Source of the DNA: an uncultured Petrimonas sp.
Lineage (GTDB): Bacteria; Bacteroidota; Bacteroidia; Bacteroidales; Dysgonomonadaceae
NCBI GenBank assembly: GCA_934621705.1
Contig: CAKTUP010000044.1
Location: forward strand, 1 to 14,721
Direction: 5' to 3'
DNA: 14,721 nt
Below, piece by piece: positions 12,633-14,721 of the stretch. A program made the position numbers and the translations under genes. The notes below the pieces were generated by a model. It searched no databases, had not been told where the DNA came from, and saw only the letters and a list, made by a program, of their open reading frames with translations. Within the stretch, counting starts at the first letter, position 1; the number at the start of each line of letters is the position of its first letter.

Positions 12633-13325
12633 ATGCAATCATTATTTATATCCATCGTTTGGCAAGTTCTATTAACGATTGTCGTAGTCTCTTGTTTTTC
12701 GTTGATTGTTCTTTTAATCGGTCTCTATGTTCAAATAAGAAAGGAAGAGAAATACAAAGTCCACAGAACGATCGTTGATAATTCATCTTTATCGACAAGG
12801 AAAACGCCGGACGTTATGGGTGTGTCTCAACCGGCAAAACGCCAAGCACTGCCAATTGAAGCCACCGAACGCCAAATTGAAAATCACGAAGAAAAACCCG
12901 TTACTTTTGCTCGTGAAATTCCGAGTGCGGAACTCAACCAAGTTTTCGGGACGGAAGAAACCGATGAAAACTATACGCGGGAAGACCCCGATCCGGACGA
13001 AGACCAAGTAGATTGGCAAGACGAAGAAACCGAATTGCAGGCACACCGCTCGGCACCCAATGATGATACTCATTTTGCTACGGGCGTTTCTTTCGACGAG
13101 TTGCAACAAACAATCCGCCTGATACAGAAAGATGAGTTGTTACCCGAAGAGCAACAATCCGTAACAGACACAGCCGCTAAACTTGCCCACACCGATTTGT
13201 GGGAAAAAGTGATGAACGCTTTACCGGATGCTAACGAAAAAATCGCCAAGATGCTTGATACTCCGTCCCAAAAAGTTCAAATAACCGAAGATTGGCAGAG
13301 TTTCGATATTCGGAATTTTATTTAA
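12633..13325 (+). CDS. TraD-like conjugation protein (possibly DUF4122)
   Basis: A 230-residue protein with one N-terminal membrane helix (about residues 6-33, VLLTIVVVSCFSLIVLLIGLY), a short basic stretch (RKEEKYKVHR), and then a long cytoplasmic acidic, low-complexity region (for example DPDPDEDQVDW). The C-terminus has short conserved-looking helices (FDELQQTIRLIQKDELLPEE and WEKVMNALPDANEKI). Position between the DUF3408 gene and traE matches the gene called TraD in CTnDOT-like operons. I believe this is the DUF4122 family, but that assignment is from memory of gene order. The function is unknown, possibly membrane assembly of the channel. Its codons 69 to 83 overlap the third phased GCCA array. 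Confidence 0.7.
   Translation: MQSLFISIVWQVLLTIVVVSCFSLIVLLIGLYVQIRKEEKYKVHRTIVDNSSLSTRKTPDVMGVSQPAKRQALPIEATERQIENHEEKPVTFAREIPSAELNQVFGTEETDENYTREDPDPDEDQVDWQDEETELQAHRSAPNDDTHFATGVSFDELQQTIRLIQKDELLPEEQQSVTDTAAKLAHTDLWEKVMNALPDANEKIAKMLDTPSQKVQITEDWQSFDIRNFI
12837..12876 (+). repeat. Four GCCA boxes at 10-bp spacing inside a gene (copy 3)
   Basis: GCCA begins at 12841, 12851, 12861 and 12871. The units are aaacGCCAag, cactGCCAat, tgaaGCCAcc and gaacGCCAaa. A 10-bp period runs through all three codon phases and so is not a protein repeat. The arrangement matches copies 1 and 2. Confidence 0.6.
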
Positions 13326-13352
13326 ACAACCACTAATTCCAATTTATTCATC

Positions 13353-13389
13353 GGCTTCCGTCCCGCCCTATCCAAGCGAGGCGGAAGCC
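13353..13389 (+). other. Hairpin between the TraD-like gene and traE
   Basis: GGCTTCCG (13353-13360) pairs with CGGAAGCC (13382-13389) in the 80-bp gap; an internal CCGCC can pair alternatively with GGCGG. TTAAACAACC flanks it on both sides (13322-13331 and 13391-13400). No T-run follows, so it is more likely an RNA-processing, stability or attenuation structure than a plain terminator. Confidence 0.6.
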
Positions 13390-13405
13390 ATTAAACAACC
13401 GTTTT

Positions 13406-13708
13406 ATGACAAGAAAAAGAATCTACCTCGCGGCAATGCTCACTGTTGCCGCCGTAATGAATGCCCTCGCCCAAGGCGACGGTTCCACCGGTATTACCAA
13501 AGCCACGGATATGATTACCGGTTATTTCGACCCGGCTACCAAACTTATTTACGCCATCGGCGCCGTGGTCGGCTTAATCGGCGGCGTGAAAGTCTATGGA
13601 AAATTCTCCTCCGGCGACCCCGACACCAGCAAAACCGCCGCTTCGTGGTTCGGCGCGTGTATCTTTCTCATTGTGGCAGCCACTATTTTACGCTCTTTCT
13701 TCCTCTAA
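13406..13708 (+). CDS. traE: TraE, DUF4134 membrane protein (VirB2-pilin-like)
   Basis: A 100-residue protein. A signal-peptide-like start (MTRKRIYLAAMLTVAAVMNALAQ) probably cleaves after ALA. The mature part has two hydrophobic helices (about residues 47-61, LIYAIGAVVGLIGGV, and 80-98) joined by a polar loop GKFSSGDPDTSKT. This topology and the position right before TraF and the VirB4-like TraG match the VirB2/TrbC pilin slot of type IV secretion systems. The pilin role is inference from topology and order. It starts a G/C-richer block of the operon than the genes before it. It ends 4 bp before traF. Confidence 0.9.
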   Translation: MTRKRIYLAAMLTVAAVMNALAQGDGSTGITKATDMITGYFDPATKLIYAIGAVVGLIGGVKVYGKFSSGDPDTSKTAASWFGACIFLIVAATILRSFFL

Positions 13709-13712
13709 ACGT

Positions 13713-14036
13713 ATGGCAGTATTCGAAATTAACAAAGGCGTGGGACGCAGCGTGGAGTTCAAAGGGTTGAAAGCACAATATCTGTTTATTTTCGCCGGCG
13801 GACTGCTGGCAACGTTTATCGTGGTAGTTGTCCTCTATATGATCGGAGTAAATCAGCTTGTCTGCCTGCTATTCGGCGCTTGTGCCGCTACATTTATCGT
13901 TTGGAAAACTTTCTCAATGAACAAAAAGTACGGCAACCACGGACTGATGAAAATTGCCGCACGGAAAAACCATCCCCGCTACCTGATTAACCGCAAACGC
14001 AGCCGCCGGCTTTTTAAGAAAGGAACAAACAGATGA
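13713..14036 (+). CDS. traF: TraF, DUF4133 membrane protein (VirB3-like)
   Basis: A 107-residue protein starting MAVFEINKGVGRSVEFKGLKAQY at 13713. The open frame continues upstream to 13596, but that extension overlaps traE out of frame and has no family sequence, so the later start is used. Two adjacent membrane helices (about residues 22-45 and 48-66) are followed by a basic cytoplasmic tail (KRSRRLFKKGTNR). Size, topology and position directly before the VirB4-like ATPase match VirB3 of type IV secretion systems. The stop overlaps the traG start (ATGA), so translation is coupled. Confidence 0.9.
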   Translation: MAVFEINKGVGRSVEFKGLKAQYLFIFAGGLLATFIVVVVLYMIGVNQLVCLLFGACAATFIVWKTFSMNKKYGNHGLMKIAARKNHPRYLINRKRSRRLFKKGTNR

Positions 14037-14721
14037 AAAACATCAGTAAAATGACCACCTTGGAAAATAAATTCCCCCTGCTCGCCATTGAAAACGGCTG
14101 CATCGTCAGCAAAGATGCCGATATTACCGTTGCCTTCCGAGTAGAGCTGCCCGAACTTTTCACGGTAACGAGCCAGGAATACGAAGCCATTCATTCGGCG
14201 TGGAACAAAGCGGTACGCGTACTGCCCGATTTCACGGTGGTACACAAGCAGGATTGGTTTTTGAAAGAAAACTACCGGCCTGAGATTCAAAAGGATGAGC
14301 TGATCTTTCTGTCCCGGAGTTTTGAACGTCATTTCAACGAGCGTCCCTATCTCAACCACGAATGTTACCTCTACCTGACTAAAACCAACAAACAGCGGAT
14401 GGCACAGCAAAGCAATTTCTCTACGTTGTGCCGTGGAAACATCCTGCCCAAAGAAATCAAGGATAAAGAAAGCGTGCTGCGGTTTTTGGAAAGCGTAAGC
14501 CAGTTCGAACGGATACTGAACGACAGCGGATTTATAGAGCTAAGGCGTTTGTCGGAAGATGAAATCTGCGGTCAAGGCGGACTGTTGGAACGCTATTTCT
14601 CATTACAAGGTAAAAACCACGCGTCGCTCGAAGATATTTCTTTCGGTGCGGACGAAGTGAAAATCGGAGATAATATCCTGTGCCTACACACCTTGTCCGA
14701 GAGCGACGATCTGCCCTCGGC
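14033..14721 (+). CDS. traG: TraG, VirB4-like conjugation ATPase, 3' end outside window
   Basis: Only the first 229 codons of this gene, which is usually about 830 codons, are present. The protein begins MKNISKMTTLENKFPLLAIE and continues with the DUF3875-type N-terminal domain (ADITVAFRVELPELFTV, then VVHKQDWFLKENY and the CYLYLTKTNKQRM segment). The ATPase motifs lie beyond the window. It should energise assembly of the mating channel. A purine-rich AAGGAA lies 9-14 bp before the ATG, one of the few ribosome-binding-like sequences here. The ATG overlaps the traF stop. Do not confuse it with the coupling protein, which in these ICEs is called MobC. Confidence 0.93.
   Translation, partial: MKNISKMTTLENKFPLLAIENGCIVSKDADITVAFRVELPELFTVTSQEYEAIHSAWNKAVRVLPDFTVVHKQDWFLKENYRPEIQKDELIFLSRSFERHFNERPYLNHECYLYLTKTNKQRMAQQSNFSTLCRGNILPKEIKDKESVLRFLESVSQFERILNDSGFIELRRLSEDEICGQGGLLERYFSLQGKNHASLEDISFGADEVKIGDNILCLHTLSESDDLPS

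Larger units (their letters stand above)
8422..14721. mobile_element. CTnDOT-like ICE, mob and tra region (partial)
   Basis: The gene order mobC-mobB-mobA, divergent from traA through traG, is that of Bacteroides conjugative transposons of the CTnDOT/CTn341 type. Only the mob genes and the first part of the tra operon are in the window. The ICE is interrupted at its mobC by the mobilizable element. Confidence 0.85.

Noticed and set aside
13596..13712. N-terminal extension of traF
   Set aside because: It overlaps traE in another frame and lacks family sequence; MAVFEINKGVG at 13713 is the proper start.

Overview
The window reads as Bacteroidales DNA (Bacteroides, Parabacteroides or Dysgonomonas type). 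The reasons are a complete CTnDOT-type mob/tra module (MobA, MobB, the start of MobC, TraA to TraG), integrases with the Bacteroides-type active site, absence of strong Shine-Dalgarno sites, a TTTG / TAnnTTTG promoter, and a CCCCCTAAAGGGGG repeat. No tRNA, rRNA, CRISPR array or IS transposase was seen.

Layout. (1) 2-1621, + strand: the 3' part of a sensor histidine kinase gene and its OmpR-type response regulator. (2) 1672-4072, - strand: a MobV (Mob_Pre) relaxase and, upstream of it, a toprim primase. The 169 bp between them are rich in inverted repeats and are a good oriT candidate. (3) 4073-4799: a gene-free, repeat-rich stretch ending in a near-perfect Bacteroides promoter. (4) 4800-5565, + strand: two paralogous small helix-turn-helix proteins separated by palindromes and direct repeats, then a strong terminator. 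(5) 5664-8136, - strand: two tandem tyrosine recombinases. Sections 2 to 5 form an NBU/Tn4555-like integrative mobilizable element (IME). The two-component system is probably its cargo, because the missing half of the split host gene does not appear between it and the relaxase. (6) 8362-10752, - strand: mobA, mobB and a mobC cut off at residue 204. (7) 10753-11371: a divergent control/oriT region. (8) 11372 to the end, + strand: traA, a DUF3408 gene, a TraD-like gene, traE, traF and the start of traG.

The main result is a nested element. The ICE coupling-protein gene mobC loses homology immediately before its Walker A motif, at about 8421/8422, and the IME integrases lie just beyond. The inserted IME therefore appears to have removed the ATPase domain of the coupling protein that a MobV-type element would normally borrow for its own transfer.

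A second unexpected signal is a 40-bp element made of four GCCA units spaced exactly 10 bp apart. It occurs three times: upstream of the IME HTH promoter (4651-4690), in the ICE mobA/traA divergent region (11028-11067) and inside the TraD-like coding sequence (12837-12876). The order of sub-variants is similar in all three, which suggests one DNA-binding protein reads both elements.
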